Positions 1-10,757 of a stretch of 64,000 nt of DNA are shown in pieces. This stretch comes from Byssochlamys sp. IMV 00236 (Eukaryota; Ascomycota; Eurotiomycetes; Eurotiales; Thermoascaceae): assembly GCA_001931875.2 (NCBI GenBank), contig MSJH02000808.1:437165-501164 (forward strand), given 5' to 3'. The notes beneath the pieces are model-generated. The model made no database searches, was not told the DNA's origin, and saw nothing but the letters and a program-made list of their open reading frames with translations. Position 1 is the first letter of the stretch. Each line of letters opens with the position of its first letter. Made by a program: the position numbers and the translations under genes.

Positions 1-2270
1 AAAAAAAAAAAAAAAAAAAACTTCTCCAGTACCATAAGCTGCTAGATAATACTAATAATACATCGGTGGTTGATCATAACTTCTGCATATGTGGGTGACT
101 AAGAATGTTGTTATTCGTCCCGTTGATCTGGGATGCTATTTTTCTAGTCAGTAAACTAGCGCCGTTCCCCGGAGCATATTACCATATCGGGTGTATAAGG
201 TGATTAAGATCTAATTTACCCTTCCACTCCTCCTCCAGTCCCGTACAATAATAGCATCCGTGCTTTCAGGGGTAACCGAGGATATTATTAATGTGGTATT
301 ATTATTACCGAGGGGTAACCGCTTATTGTCCTCGGTGTGCTTGACAATGATCATTCATACCCGGCTTCCTGCCTCCGTTGATCGGCCAGAGGATTGAATC
401 TTATGAGAGCCAGCTGAATAATAATACATACATACTGCAAGGGCGACCTTATGGTAGATAGAGGGTACGTTGCTAAGCTCCTTGGTAGTAGTACTCCGTA
501 CATACAATCGCATTTCCCATCGCAAGATACACAATCCAATCCATAAGGGGGGTCAAGCTGCCATCGTCAGAAAAAAAAAAGATCAACCAAGCTTTCACCA
601 AGCTTTTCGTCAAGCTCGTCAAGCTTTGGAACGAGCTTTGAAACATTCCGTTGCGTCTATTGAAAAGTCCTTGGCAGATCACTTTGGATGTCCTTGCATG
701 GTTTGTATGTAGCTTGGAATGTTTCCCGCCATGGTTTTTTTTCGATGATCACTATCAATAGTTCCATCCATCATGGAGACCCTTGATAATGGCGCTCGTG
801 ACTTGGGGGCCCGCCCCCTGAGCACGGAATGTGGATCTGTATCGAGTACGGAGAACATACATATTAACATATTATTATGCCCCGAATCGTACGGGATGGT
901 CTTAAGGATGATGGGAATCAACCGTCTACAGAGTGTAGTTCCTGGCGAAAACAACAATAATAACTTAATGCTGGATAGTGATTTTGCTAGGTTGGAAAAT
1001 GATACACTGACCAGGTGATATCTTCATTATCATAGATAAGCGGGGCATTGGATATAAACATCAGAAAAAATGTCTCGAACTTCTTTCTAGTCTGCTCAGA
1101 TAATCTGACCAATGCGCCTATGTTCTTCTACGCGCGATTTATTATTCACGATCAACTACCCGGTTATTCTTCGTGACGAGCGACACATTACACATTTCTG
1201 GAATCAACCAATGCATTATTATTATTATTCGCTTCCCTTGGAAGGAAAATCTACTGTTGGTAGAGTAGCCTACCGTTCCAACGAATATACCATACCTACC
1301 TCGTCTCTTTTACTCTCTCGTCCCAAAAAACAGAAAAAGAGCCACGCATGAAGATCACGATCCTAACAAATAATACTAATATTTACGTCTTCCTAAACCT
1401 CATACACTCGGACCATCTGCTCGCACTTGGACGTCTGCCCAAGCTTTACGTCTGATCCTGATAGAGGGTGGGGGTATATGCAATGGCAATCACGCTTAGA
1501 CCAGATGAGGTTTCCCCATCACTACTTAGTCACCCAATAGTCAGCCGGTAGTTAGTTGGACGGATGATCAGCACCGGAGCGAGACCCTGAGGGCGTTCGT
1601 CCAATACTTATGTGGTTAACAACGTCGCGGAAAGTGGTCGATGGATCCGGTAGGTGTTGTTACTGGTGAGACATACATGGCACGTCTAATTCTTGGGCTT
1701 CTTCTAGGTAGTCTAGAGTATTCATCCTAACTGTGAGGCGCTGTGGCTTCCGCTGTGGTGTGTCTTGTAAGCTGAATGAAGTTGATAGTGGAGCGTTTCC
1801 CCTCTAGAGCTGCTGCTGATAGTTGGCCATAGTAGAACACACATCGGAGGCATATAGTATAAGAAATGCTCCTTAACTGATTATGATTTCAAACTGTAGA
1901 ATCCCCATGATTCTGGGATGGCACATCACGTGACCGATAAGGCTCCGCGGGCAGCCGATAAGCCAAGAACAGTTTAGCGCGGGGCCGGTCGCCCACCAGA
2001 AGGCGAAGTCGGCGTGACTTCACGATAATTTTCGATGGCGACGGTGAAGCATCCAACGTCCAGGGACTTCCTCTCGAATCTCGTTCCCTATCTCTTTCCA
2101 GGCATTCGTGCCTCCACTGCAGTTTCTGGGACTGCAGAGGCATCTGTGAGGCCGTTCTTCACAGAACGTTCATCAATCTCGCCCTCGTCAACGAGATAAT
2201 ATTTTTTCGTTTCTTTTCTTTTACTGGTCGACTCATTTTCTTTTGCCTTAAGGCTGTTCATCATTGAAAA
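1..2270. other. Non-coding 5' region of the window, with short repeats
   Basis: I see no supportable gene here. The window opens with a 20-base A run. GGGGTAACCG occurs twice, at 269-278 and 312-321, on either side of a short AT-rich stretch. About five AAGCTT-type units lie between 588 and 645. A CACGTG E-box-like hexamer falls near 1926, inside the presumed promoter of the purine gene that starts at 2271. The last 80 bases before that ATG are pyrimidine-rich, as is common in fungal promoters. The short ORFs here lack splice signals and recognisable sequence. Confidence 0.6.
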
Positions 2271-5200
2271 ATGACTTCCTCCGACCAGGCCAGTTATCTG
2301 GCTATCCCGGGCTCCGTTGCCTTTTCCCGATCTCGTGGCCGTGCTATCGCAGCTAGCATTGGGGCCCTCGACGTCCGCGCGCAATGGATTCACTATGTCC
2401 ACACCGCACAGCCGCTGCAGGAGAGAGAACGCGATGTGCTGGAGCAGCTCCTCCGTTATGGAGACATCGCCGACGTCCCTCCAACCTTCGATGAAGCGAA
2501 AGATGGCGCCTTCACCGTATACTACGTTTCGCCTCGCGTTGGAACGATATCACCATGGAGCTCTCAGGCTACTGGTATTGCTCACGTCTGCGGTCTGAAG
2601 CAGTCGATCAAGCGAATTGAGCGGGGGATGAAGATCTCCTGCCTCTTTTCCGAGTCTGAGCAGCCAAAGCCCAACTACCTCGATGTGCTTCACGATCGGA
2701 TGACTCAGATCATCGGCACTGAGGAGCCAGACCTCCACAAGATGTTCTCTGAACTACCTCCTCAGCAGCTGGAAACAATTCCGCTCCACGCTGGTGATAA
2801 GTCTCCAAAGGAGATACTGCAAGAGGCAAACAAGCGCCTGGGTCTTGCACTTGATGAGTCTGAAATTGACTATCTCGTCGAGGCCTACGGTCCCAATGGC
2901 CCGCTGGCTCGAGACCCTACCGACGTTGAGCTGTTCATGTTTGCTCAGGTCAACTCCGAGCACTGTAGACACAAGCAGTTCAACGCGTCTTGGGTCATTG
3001 ATGGAAAGCAGATGCCCAACAGTTTGTTTTCGATGATCAGAAACACCCACAGGAAGCACCCGCAAGCTACGGTCAGTGCGTACAGTGACAATGCGGCCGT
3101 GCTTCAGGGTGAGCCCGCCGTTTTCTGGGCCCCCAACCAGACCACCGGTGAATGGACTTCCTCGAAGGAAATCGTTCATTTCCTGGCCAAGGTCGAGACG
3201 CATAACCACCCTACGGCCGTGTCGCCATACCCCGGTGCCGCGACCGGTTCCGGTGGTGAGATTCGTGACGAAGGAGCCGTCGGGCGCGGATCCAAGCCCA
3301 AGGCCGGTTTGGCTGGATACTGTGTCTCTGATCTCCTGATCCCCGATCTGAGACAACCCTGGGAGCTTGATGTTGGCAAACCGAACCACATTGCCAGCAG
3401 TCTGGATATTATGCTCGAGGCCCCTATCGGAAGTGCTGCTTTCAACAACGAATTCGGAAGGCCTTGTACAGTCGGTTACTTCCGTACCCTCCTTACCCAG
3501 ATCGATATTGGAAACGGTCAGACTGAGCTCAGAGGCTACCATAAGCCCATCATGCTTGCTGGTGGTGTCGGAACCGTCCGCCCACAGCACGCCCTCAAGG
3601 ACCCTGGTGCCGTCAAGACTGGCGCATACCTTGTCGTCTTGGGTGGACCGGCCATGTTGATCGGTCTGGGTGGAGGTGCAGCCTCCAGTATTGCTTCTGG
3701 AGAAGGATCTGCCGATCTGGACTTTGCCAGTGTGCAGAGAGGAAACGCTGAGGTCCAGCGCAGAGCACAGGAAGTTATCAACGCCTGTACCGCCATGGGA
3801 GAGAACAACCCCATCAAGTTCATCCACGACGTTGGTGCCGGTGGACTGTCCAACGCGCTTCCTGAGCTTATTGAAGATGCCGGCCTGGGCGCTACATTCG
3901 AACTGCGCGAGATCGACAATGCTGACAAGAGCATGAGCCCTATGCAAATCTGGTGCTGCGAAGCCCAGGAAAGATACGTCATGGCCGTCGGAGAAGAGGG
4001 AATGAACAAGTTCACTGCCATTGCCCAGCGCGAGCGTTGCGGCTTCTCTGTCGTCGGTCGTGCAGGCGGTGCCACTGAGGAGGAAAAGCGACTCATCCTC
4101 CTTGACAGAGAGTCCAAGGAGTATCCTAAGCCCATTGATCTTCCTCTTTCTGTCCTCTTCGGCAAGCCCCCGAAACTGACCAGGACTGTCGACTCCCGGA
4201 AATTGAAGCTCCCTGCTGTCGATGCTAGCCTGACGACATACCTGCCTCAGATCACCGCTCCTGTGGAACTGGTTGCTGAGGCAGCCAAGAGAGTGCTGTC
4301 TCTCCCTGCTGTTGGTTCCAAGTCTTTCTTGATCACCATCGGTGACAGAACCGTTGGCGGTCTAACTGCCCGCGATCAGATGGTGGGACCTTGGCAAACG
4401 CCTGTTTCTAATGTGTCTGTCACCGCTACGGCCTTGATGCAGGGTGTGAAGACAGGAGAAGCTATGGCTATGGGTGAGAAGCCGACTCTTGCTCTCATCT
4501 CGCCGGCTGCTTCTGCCCGTATGGCTGTTGCTGAGGCCCTCATGAACATCGCTTCTGCGGACCTCATCGACCGTCTTAGCCGGGTCAAGCTCTCCGCAAA
4601 CTGGATGTCTGCCAGCAGCCATCCTGGCGAAGGTGCTGCCATCTACGAGGCAGTGGAAGCTATCGGATTGGATCTGTGTCCGAAGTTGGGCATCAGTATC
4701 CCTGTTGGAAAGGATTCCATGTCTATGAAGATGAAGTGGACTGACGAGAAGACCAAGGAGTCGAAGGAGGTGACTGCTCCTATGTCCCTTGTCATTTCCT
4801 CGTTTGCTCCCGTCGGCGATATCCGAAAGACCTGGACACCTACTCTCCGACGTGTCGAAGACGTGGGTGAATCGATCCTCATGTTCGTTGACCTCTCATT
4901 TGGCCGCAAGACTCTGGGTGGTTCCGCACTGGCCCAGGTGTTCAACCAGGTCGGTGACCAGTGCCCGGATGTTCACGATGTCGAAATCCTCAAGGACTTC
5001 TTCGATGCTACGCAGCAGCTGCAGGAACTTGGCATCGTCCTCGCCTATCACGACCGATCCGACGGTGGTCTCTTCACTACGCTGGCTGAGATGATGTTCG
5101 CAGGACGATGCGGTGTTGAGATTATGTTGGACAGTATCTGCCCAAGCTCTGACACCCGTCACGTCGTTGAAACTCTCTTCAACGAGGAACTTGGTGCAGT

Positions 5201-6362
5201 CTTCCAGGTCCGCAAGGACCATGAGACGCAGTTCCGCTCGTGCTTCGCTACATGCGGTCCGCCCCCAGGTCTGATTACGAAGATTGGTCGTGTCTCTGAG
5301 AAGTCCAAGCAGAACCTTGCTATCTACCAGGGACAGACGCTGGTGTACCGCAATTCCCGTGCCAACCTCCAGCAGACCTGGGCTCACACTTCCTACCACA
5401 TGCAAAAGATTCGTGACAACGCAGCCTGCGCTGACCAGGAATACGCCAACATCCTCGAGGACAGGAACGCCGGACTCTCGTGGAACCTCACTTTCGACCC
5501 TAAGGACAAGGGCCTGCCCTTCCTCACCAGCCTTAGCAGCATGTCTCCGTTCAGCAACAAGCCGCGCGTTGCCATTCTCCGTGAACAGGGTGTCAACAGC
5601 CAGGCTGAGATGGCATTTGGCTTCAACCTCGCAGGTTTCTCTGCCGTTGACGTGCACATGACTGACATCATCTCTGGCCGCGTTTCCCTTGCCAGTTTCG
5701 TGGGTCTCGCTGCCTGCGGTGGATTCTCCTATGGGGACGTCCTGGGAGCTGGTCAGGGTTGGGCCAAGTCAGTGCTTCTGCACGAGAACACCCGCAAGGA
5801 ATTCCAGACCTTCTTTGAACGTCCGGACACATTCACTCTCGGTGTCTGCAACGGATGTCAGTTCCTGTCCCGTCTCAAGGAGCTGATCCCCGGTGCCAAG
5901 GACTGGCCCAGCTTCGAGCGCAACGCCAGCGAGCAGTACGAAGGACGTGTCTGCATGGTCGGCATTTCCGACCCAGACCCATCTTCTCCCTCCGTCTTCC
6001 TGAACGGCATGAATGGCTCCTCCCTCCCCATCGCCGTTGCTCACGGCGAAGGTCGCGCCTCTTTCGCCCCTGGCTCTCCTGTCACCGCCCAGGATCTTGT
6101 GAAACAGAACCTCGCGCCTATCCGCTACGTCGATAACACCACCCTTAAGCCGACCATGACCTACCCATACAACCCCAACGGCAGCCCCGAGGGTATTGCT
6201 GGTGTTCGCAGCCCGGACGGTCGTGTTCTCGCCATCATGCCTCACCCCGAGCGAACAGTCCTCAACGGCATTGCCAGCTGGCTTCCTCCTTCTGCCGAGA
6301 GCTGGGGCGATGTCGGTCCCTGGGGCCGTGTGTTCTACAGCGCGAGAAGATGGGTTGGTTAG
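2271..6362 (+). CDS. ADE6: Phosphoribosylformylglycinamidine synthase (FGAM synthetase), 1363 aa
   Basis: This enzyme performs the fourth step of de novo purine synthesis in the cytosol, converting FGAR, glutamine and ATP to FGAM. It is the large single-chain eukaryotic form of PurL, and 1363 aa is the usual length. An N-terminal PurS-like region (about 1-220) is followed by the first AIRS-type ATP-binding half with a Gly-rich [11 protein letters not shown] segment near 326. The second half carries [11 protein letters not shown] near 811. A glutaminase domain runs from about 1098 to the end. The nucleophile is Cys1193 in GVCNGCQ and the triad His and Glu are His1325 and Glu1327 in PHPER. The gene is one uninterrupted exon, which is unusual in this window. 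The ATG at 2271 gives the expected N-terminus and follows a pyrimidine-rich leader. The symbol follows the yeast name. Confidence 0.97.
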   Translation: MTSSDQASYLAIPGSVAFSRSRGRAIAASIGALDVRAQWIHYVHTAQPLQERERDVLEQLLRYGDIADVPPTFDEAKDGAFTVYYVSPRVGTISPWSSQATGIAHVCGLKQSIKRIERGMKISCLFSESEQPKPNYLDVLHDRMTQIIGTEEPDLHKMFSELPPQQLETIPLHAGDKSPKEILQEANKRLGLALDESEIDYLVEAYGPNGPLARDPTDVELFMFAQVNSEHCRHKQFNASWVIDGKQMPNSLFSMIRNTHRKHPQATVSAYSDNAAVLQGEPAVFWAPNQTTGEWTSSKEIVHFLAKVETHNHPTAVSPYPGAATGSGGEIRDEGAVGRGSKPKAGLAGYCVSDLLIPDLRQPWELDVGKPNHIASSLDIMLEAPIGSAAFNNEFGRPCTVGYFRTLLTQIDIGNGQTELRGYHKPIMLAGGVGTVRPQHALKDPGAVKTGAYLVVLGGPAMLIGLGGGAASSIASGEGSADLDFASVQRGNAEVQRRAQEVINACTAMGENNPIKFIHDVGAGGLSNALPELIEDAGLGATFELREIDNADKSMSPMQIWCCEAQERYVMAVGEEGMNKFTAIAQRERCGFSVVGRAGGATEEEKRLILLDRESKEYPKPIDLPLSVLFGKPPKLTRTVDSRKLKLPAVDASLTTYLPQITAPVELVAEAAKRVLSLPAVGSKSFLITIGDRTVGGLTARDQMVGPWQTPVSNVSVTATALMQGVKTGEAMAMGEKPTLALISPAASARMAVAEALMNIASADLIDRLSRVKLSANWMSASSHPGEGAAIYEAVEAIGLDLCPKLGISIPVGKDSMSMKMKWTDEKTKESKEVTAPMSLVISSFAPVGDIRKTWTPTLRRVEDVGESILMFVDLSFGRKTLGGSALAQVFNQVGDQCPDVHDVEILKDFFDATQQLQELGIVLAYHDRSDGGLFTTLAEMMFAGRCGVEIMLDSICPSSDTRHVVETLFNEELGAVFQVRKDHETQFRSCFATCGPPPGLITKIGRVSEKSKQNLAIYQGQTLVYRNSRANLQQTWAHTSYHMQKIRDNAACADQEYANILEDRNAGLSWNLTFDPKDKGLPFLTSLSSMSPFSNKPRVAILREQGVNSQAEMAFGFNLAGFSAVDVHMTDIISGRVSLASFVGLAACGGFSYGDVLGAGQGWAKSVLLHENTRKEFQTFFERPDTFTLGVCNGCQFLSRLKELIPGAKDWPSFERNASEQYEGRVCMVGISDPDPSSPSVFLNGMNGSSLPIAVAHGEGRASFAPGSPVTAQDLVKQNLAPIRYVDNTTLKPTMTYPYNPNGSPEGIAGVRSPDGRVLAIMPHPERTVLNGIASWLPPSAESWGDVGPWGRVFYSARRWVG

Positions 6363-6983
6363 AAGCATCATTTTGTATATTTGCAGGGTCATTTCGCTCT
6401 TGATTTTTCAACATTTTGAACCTCTCTTCTCCTAGGAGAGAAAAGAACAAATTACCTTTTTCTTTTTGCCTTAGTTTTAGATGAGATGGAGTTCGTTGTG
6501 GTAATTTGATGTGGTTTTTGTCTTGGGTTAATCTTACTGCTTCCAGCATGGTCGTAACTATCACCAACCTGCGGACCACAAGTAAGAATCCATTCTCTCG
6601 CTGTTCCCCCTTTATATGTACCGCCGTATAATAAGCCAGGCCGGTTATAGTATAGCTAAACATCCAGCGGCCCCCTGGAAAATGCAACTTTCTCAGTGCT
6701 CAGGAATTTCGGAAAGATGCGACGATGTTAATCAAGAGTCCAGGTCTAACAAGGTAGACTCGGCTCGAAGCGGTCAGTTTGTATCAGGCGGCAATACCTC
6801 GGTCCTCCACGGTCTGCAACTAAACCTCCCCTTGGATCAAAACTGCGACCTAACAAAACTCACAACTATCATTGCACGAGCACTATTATCTGCGATCTGT
6901 TCTCACTTGTTCTCCGAGTCATAACCCGAAATGCAGTGAATCCCAACGCTATCACTTCTATTGGTGTCGCAACCCCCTTACTT
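6363..6983. other. Intergenic region with a decayed first-exon copy
   Basis: This is the 3' flank of the purine gene and the 5' flank of the kinase that starts at 6984. Its main content is the relic at 6621-6743, listed separately. The ORF of about 100 codons crossing 6616-6924 has no recognisable product, and part of it runs over the relic in another frame. Confidence 0.5.
6621..6743 (+). pseudogene. Relic of an AIM9-like promoter and first exon (diverged copy of 8571-8830)
   Basis: This stretch aligns by eye with two blocks upstream of and inside the AIM9-like gene (8571-8610 and 8755-8830). The shared pieces include CCGCCGTATA, GTTATAGTATAG and the segment around CAGGAATTTC. The start codon of the 8776 gene is missing here (AATG versus AACT). 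In the coding frame, CGT CAA CCA of the intact copy reads TGT TAA TCA, three C-to-T changes that create a stop. The intact copy carries about 144 extra bases between its two blocks. I infer a dead duplicate of the AIM9-like 5' end. Identity looks to be about 80 percent over the exon part but was not computed. Confidence 0.7.
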
Positions 6984-8114
6984 ATGTCTTCACTCTTTCG
7001 ACTAGGACAGACCCTCCGAGGAAGATTGGGAAGATACACTATCACTAAGCAAATCCAAGATACTGTCTGGTTCGCTAAGTAAGTCGATCATTCCAGACAT
7101 AGCTATGAGAAGAAATTACGTCACTCACTCTGCACAGAAACCAGGCCGAGGATCGAGTAATTATCAAAGGAGTACATGGACACCCTCGTGTGGAGAACGA
7201 GCGGGATGTTCTTAAACGATTTCAAGATCAAATACCATCTTTACGACCATTGATTGATGAGATAGAGGAGCCGTCTCAACCTCCAACCATTGTTTTGAAG
7301 TATCTCGATGATCATTTGTTAAATGCGTCGATCAATAAGCCTCTGAATCGAAAAGAACTAAAATACGTTTCAAAAGGTATCCTGCAAGCATTACTGGTGC
7401 TTCATGAGGGTGGTTATGTCCATACAGGTAAAAAAAAATCGAGGCCAAGACCGCTTTTGGCAGCTTTGCTAACTAACCTGAGGTATAAAGACGTTAAACC
7501 GGATAATATCTTTGTAAATTACACAGATGGTGATATACGGTTCTCTGATGTCCAGCTAGGCGATCTTGGTGGTGCATGTCCTGCAGACTCGATATATGCT
7601 AAGAGAGGCACGCCAATTGGAGCAGCAATGTGGTCGAGTCCCGAGGTGATTATGGAAACTCCCTGGAATACCGCAACTGACATTTGGTCGTTTGGGACTG
7701 TGGTATGCTATGCTCGAACAATAACCCCGGAACTAAATGATGGTGCTAATCGCAGTTTCTCTCACTCAGCTTATCAGTCTCATCTATGGTGGGAATTTTA
7801 ACCTTTTCCGTCCCAAGACCGTGCCATATGGCCACGAAGAGTATGGTTTAGAGGTCCTGAAACAACAATTCCGTTACTTCGGGCCATTTCCGGCAAAATA
7901 TGAGGAGATCGCAAGCCCGGAGACGATCACTGCTATCCTCTATCTCATGCATGAGATCCCACAGTCGCAGACGACACCGTTCCAGCGAACGACAGAGAGA
8001 GAGGTCTGTCATAGAGATAAGGTGTTTGTTGGGAAAATAATGAAGATGGATTGGAGAGATAGGCCTTCGGCGAGGGAGTTGTTGGAAGATGAATGGTTTG
8101 AAGGCGATGAGTAA
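6984..8114 (+). CDS. Atypical protein kinase-like protein with a degenerate N-lobe, 313 aa
   Basis: I read four exons: 6984-7078, 7138-7427, 7491-7702 and 7770-8114. The introns of 59, 63 and 67 bp are all GT-AG and the frame is kept throughout. The product has a kinase catalytic core: the candidate beta-3 lysine is Lys42 (VIIK), the candidate helix-C glutamate is Glu53, the catalytic loop is HTDVKPDN (127-134), the metal-binding motif is DLG (153-155), SSPEV stands for APE, and a DIWSFG segment follows. The Arg of HRD is Thr and there is no glycine-rich loop. The protein is shorter than most complete kinases with flanking regions. Substrate and pathway are unknown. A decayed copy of the neighbouring gene's 5' end lies just upstream. 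Confidence 0.82.
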
Positions 8115-8775
8115 ATCGATTCGTGTTGTGTGGGTGCTATAGCTGGGTGGTTGAGTTGTAGGAGAAATTGTATTCCTCGTGGGAACATCGGACTCGGATA
8201 CGGCCTTCCCGACTAGAAAATGAAAAGGGACTGTCCCAAATTGTCGTTCAGGAAAAGGAAAGAACAGAGGTCCGTCGTAGGAACTATGACGATCTATACT
8301 GAAAGCTACATACGTCTGATGAACCTCTCGACTTTCTACGAAAACGAATACATAATTTTTGACTGAAAGACCTCGTATGCGAGAACCCCTCGAGAGATTG
8401 TGCGAAAATCCCGAAGCCACAACCCTTCTAGAGGTCCCCTGTATATAGATGGAGCGGTAATGTCGAGGCGGCGGATGGAGTACTATTTTGCATCCACCTT
8501 ATATCAGCTAAAAATAGCATTCAATTCACAACTAACGGAGTAGATAACTACATAGTGCATCTGCCGAGAGCCGCCGTATATTAAGCTAAGCCAGTTATAG
8601 TATAGTTATAATAGTACCTATATATCAACAACCGCTTTATCTAAAGGGATGCTAGACATTTCAGCCTTCGTTTCCGTTTAACTGAGGCTGGCCTCCAGAG
8701 CCCGAGAACATAATTTGACAGGCTTTTCTCATTATAGGTAGCTTTCCTAATCATTCAGTGGCCCCGGAAACTGCA
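8115..8775. promoter_or_regulatory. 5' region of the AIM9-like gene, with the source copy of the duplicated block
   Basis: The block at 8571-8610 and the block from 8755 into the first exon match the relic at 6621-6743. The roughly 144 bases between them (8611-8754) are absent from the relic, so they are either an insertion here or a deletion there. No other gene is visible. Confidence 0.5.
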
Positions 8776-10601
8776 ATGTTCTCAGTGTTCAGGAATTTCA
8801 GAAAGATGCGATGTCGTCAACCAAGAGCCCAACTGTCCATATTTTGTCATGGTAATACTCTTCCTCCCGAAAGGAAAGAAAAAGTGATATTATTGAAAGT
8901 TTCCTAATTTCGGAACAGGCAGATTAATCGGCTGTGATGAACTCTTCGCGTATACGAATGGCCATTTCCTTATTGACGAACAACGCCAGCTCGATCGACG
9001 TTACGTGAAATTCAATATAGATGCCCTTTGCGATGTCGCTGCAGCTGCAGGCGACGAGTCATCTCGGATAACAACTATTGAAAAGATGGAAGGGGGCTTT
9101 AGCAAGGCTCTTCTGATGAGAAAAGAAAATGGAAAAGAGATCATTGCTAAGATTCCCTGCCTCATTGCTGGCCCGACATGTCTAACAACGGCATCGGAAG
9201 TAGGGGTTTTAGAATATGGTATGTCTCCCTACACTGCGGATTTTTCAAGCAGCTCATACTTATTAGCCGACCAGTGCGAAGAAACACAAGTATACCAGTT
9301 CCACGTGTCCTGTCGTGGTCCGCAGACTGCACGAACCCTGTAGGTGCTGAATACATAATCATGGAGAAGGCTGCAGGGGTTCCGCTGTTCCGACGATGGG
9401 CCAATATGAAAGAGATTGAAAAATTGGAACTCATAAAGAACTTGACGAAGTTTGAGGCTCAATTATCGGCTATTCGATTTCCTGCGTATGGTGGATTATA
9501 CCTTCGAGCAGATGCAAGCGTCCTGAAGTTCCATCACCGATTACTCGATGAGAGTATTGATTCATCAAGTTCTTTCTGTATCGGCCCTTCTTGTGATCGT
9601 TCATTTCTCAACCAGGGCATGGACCTCCGACGGCCAAAGGGGGACATTAACCAAGGACCTTGTAAGTACTATAGGCTTTTCAGGTGGTACCAGCTAATCA
9701 CTGCATAGGGACGACAATATCAGATCTTGGGATATCTATCGCAAAACGGGAGCTATCTCAAATATCAAGCAAGCGTCCAGATAGACCACCGATGTTCTAT
9801 CAAGGAAGTGTTCAAGAGCAGGCCCATCTGCTCGAATCCACCATCAGTCTCATGCGCATGTTGGATTCTCATCCAACACTAATCAAGTCGGGTCAACCTA
9901 CTTTGTGGCACACCGATCTACACATGGGAAATATATATGTTGCACCTAATGAGAGCTCACAGATAGTATCTATGATTGATTTTCAATCTCTTTCCGTGTT
10001 GCCCGCATTTCTTCAGGCACAGTGGCCCATATTCCTGAAACCCCCACACAGTTACATAAAAGGACTTGTGCAGCCAAAACTTCCTGACGAGTTTGATGAG
10101 TTGGATGAAGACAGCAAATTGCTTGCTCAACGCGAATGGTCCCAGGCAAAGTTGGCAAAGGCATACGAAGTTTCAACCTATCTTGAAGACAGAGTTGCGC
10201 ACGAAGCTATGATGAATGTGCCGCGCGTCTTCCGAGAGCTTTTTATTCGCTGTGGAGAGGTCTCTGAGGTTGGTGTGATTCCACTTCGAGCATGTCTGAT
10301 AGAAATCTTTCAGAATTGGTCGACTCTGGGCTTTACTGGGCAGTGTCCTTTTTCATTTACGGAGGAGGAAATCGATACACATGAACAGCAGTTTCTTGAA
10401 TACCAAGCTTGGCATGAGGTCCAACGCCTGGCGTGGGAATGCCTAGATACTGATGCTGAGGGATGGGTGGCGCCTGAAGTAGACATTGCGGAAAAGCGCA
10501 AACAGAACAAGGAATTGCTGTCTATGTTCATCGAGCGAATGGCTGGCGAAAAGTCCCCGGAAGAAGCGATGAAGATGTGGCCATTTCCGGATGAAGCATG
10601 A
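8776..10601 (+). CDS. AIM9-like phosphotransferase (APH/choline kinase fold), 551 aa
   Basis: Four exons fit: 8776-8851, 8919-9218, 9275-9661 and 9709-10601, with introns of 67, 56 and 47 bp. The first 25 residues contain five Arg, one Lys and no acidic residue, as in a mitochondrial presequence. This agrees with Aim9 (altered inheritance of mitochondria) relatives. The APH signature LWHTDLHMGN has the catalytic-loop Asp at 324, and a MIDFQS segment supplies the second metal-binding Asp. Splicing restores the family stretch RRNTSIPVPRVL across intron 2 and the GPW motif across intron 3. The substrate is not known for this family. The gene is convergent with the gamma-tubulin complex gene, 156 bp away. 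Its 5' end is duplicated at 6621-6743. Confidence 0.85.
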
Positions 10602-10757
10602 ATATTCGGTGCTTACTTAGCGAATGGGACCGTATTTGGGAGGGAATTCAGTGGTGTGAGAATAGCAGTTCTATAAGCGTTGGGTATTGGGTTTCATCTT
10701 TTCATAGAGTCGAAACTAGACGAGCACTCATCATGCGGCTCATTAATTATTTCCAAC

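Noticed and set aside
2754..3947. Long minus-strand ORF of 397 codons opposite the purine gene
   Set aside because: It is antisense to a certain coding exon. Long antisense frames are a known side effect of biased codon use, and the product has no recognisable motif.
4896..5657. Minus-strand ORF of 253 codons opposite the purine gene
   Set aside because: Same reason: it is a shadow of the FGAM synthetase coding frame.
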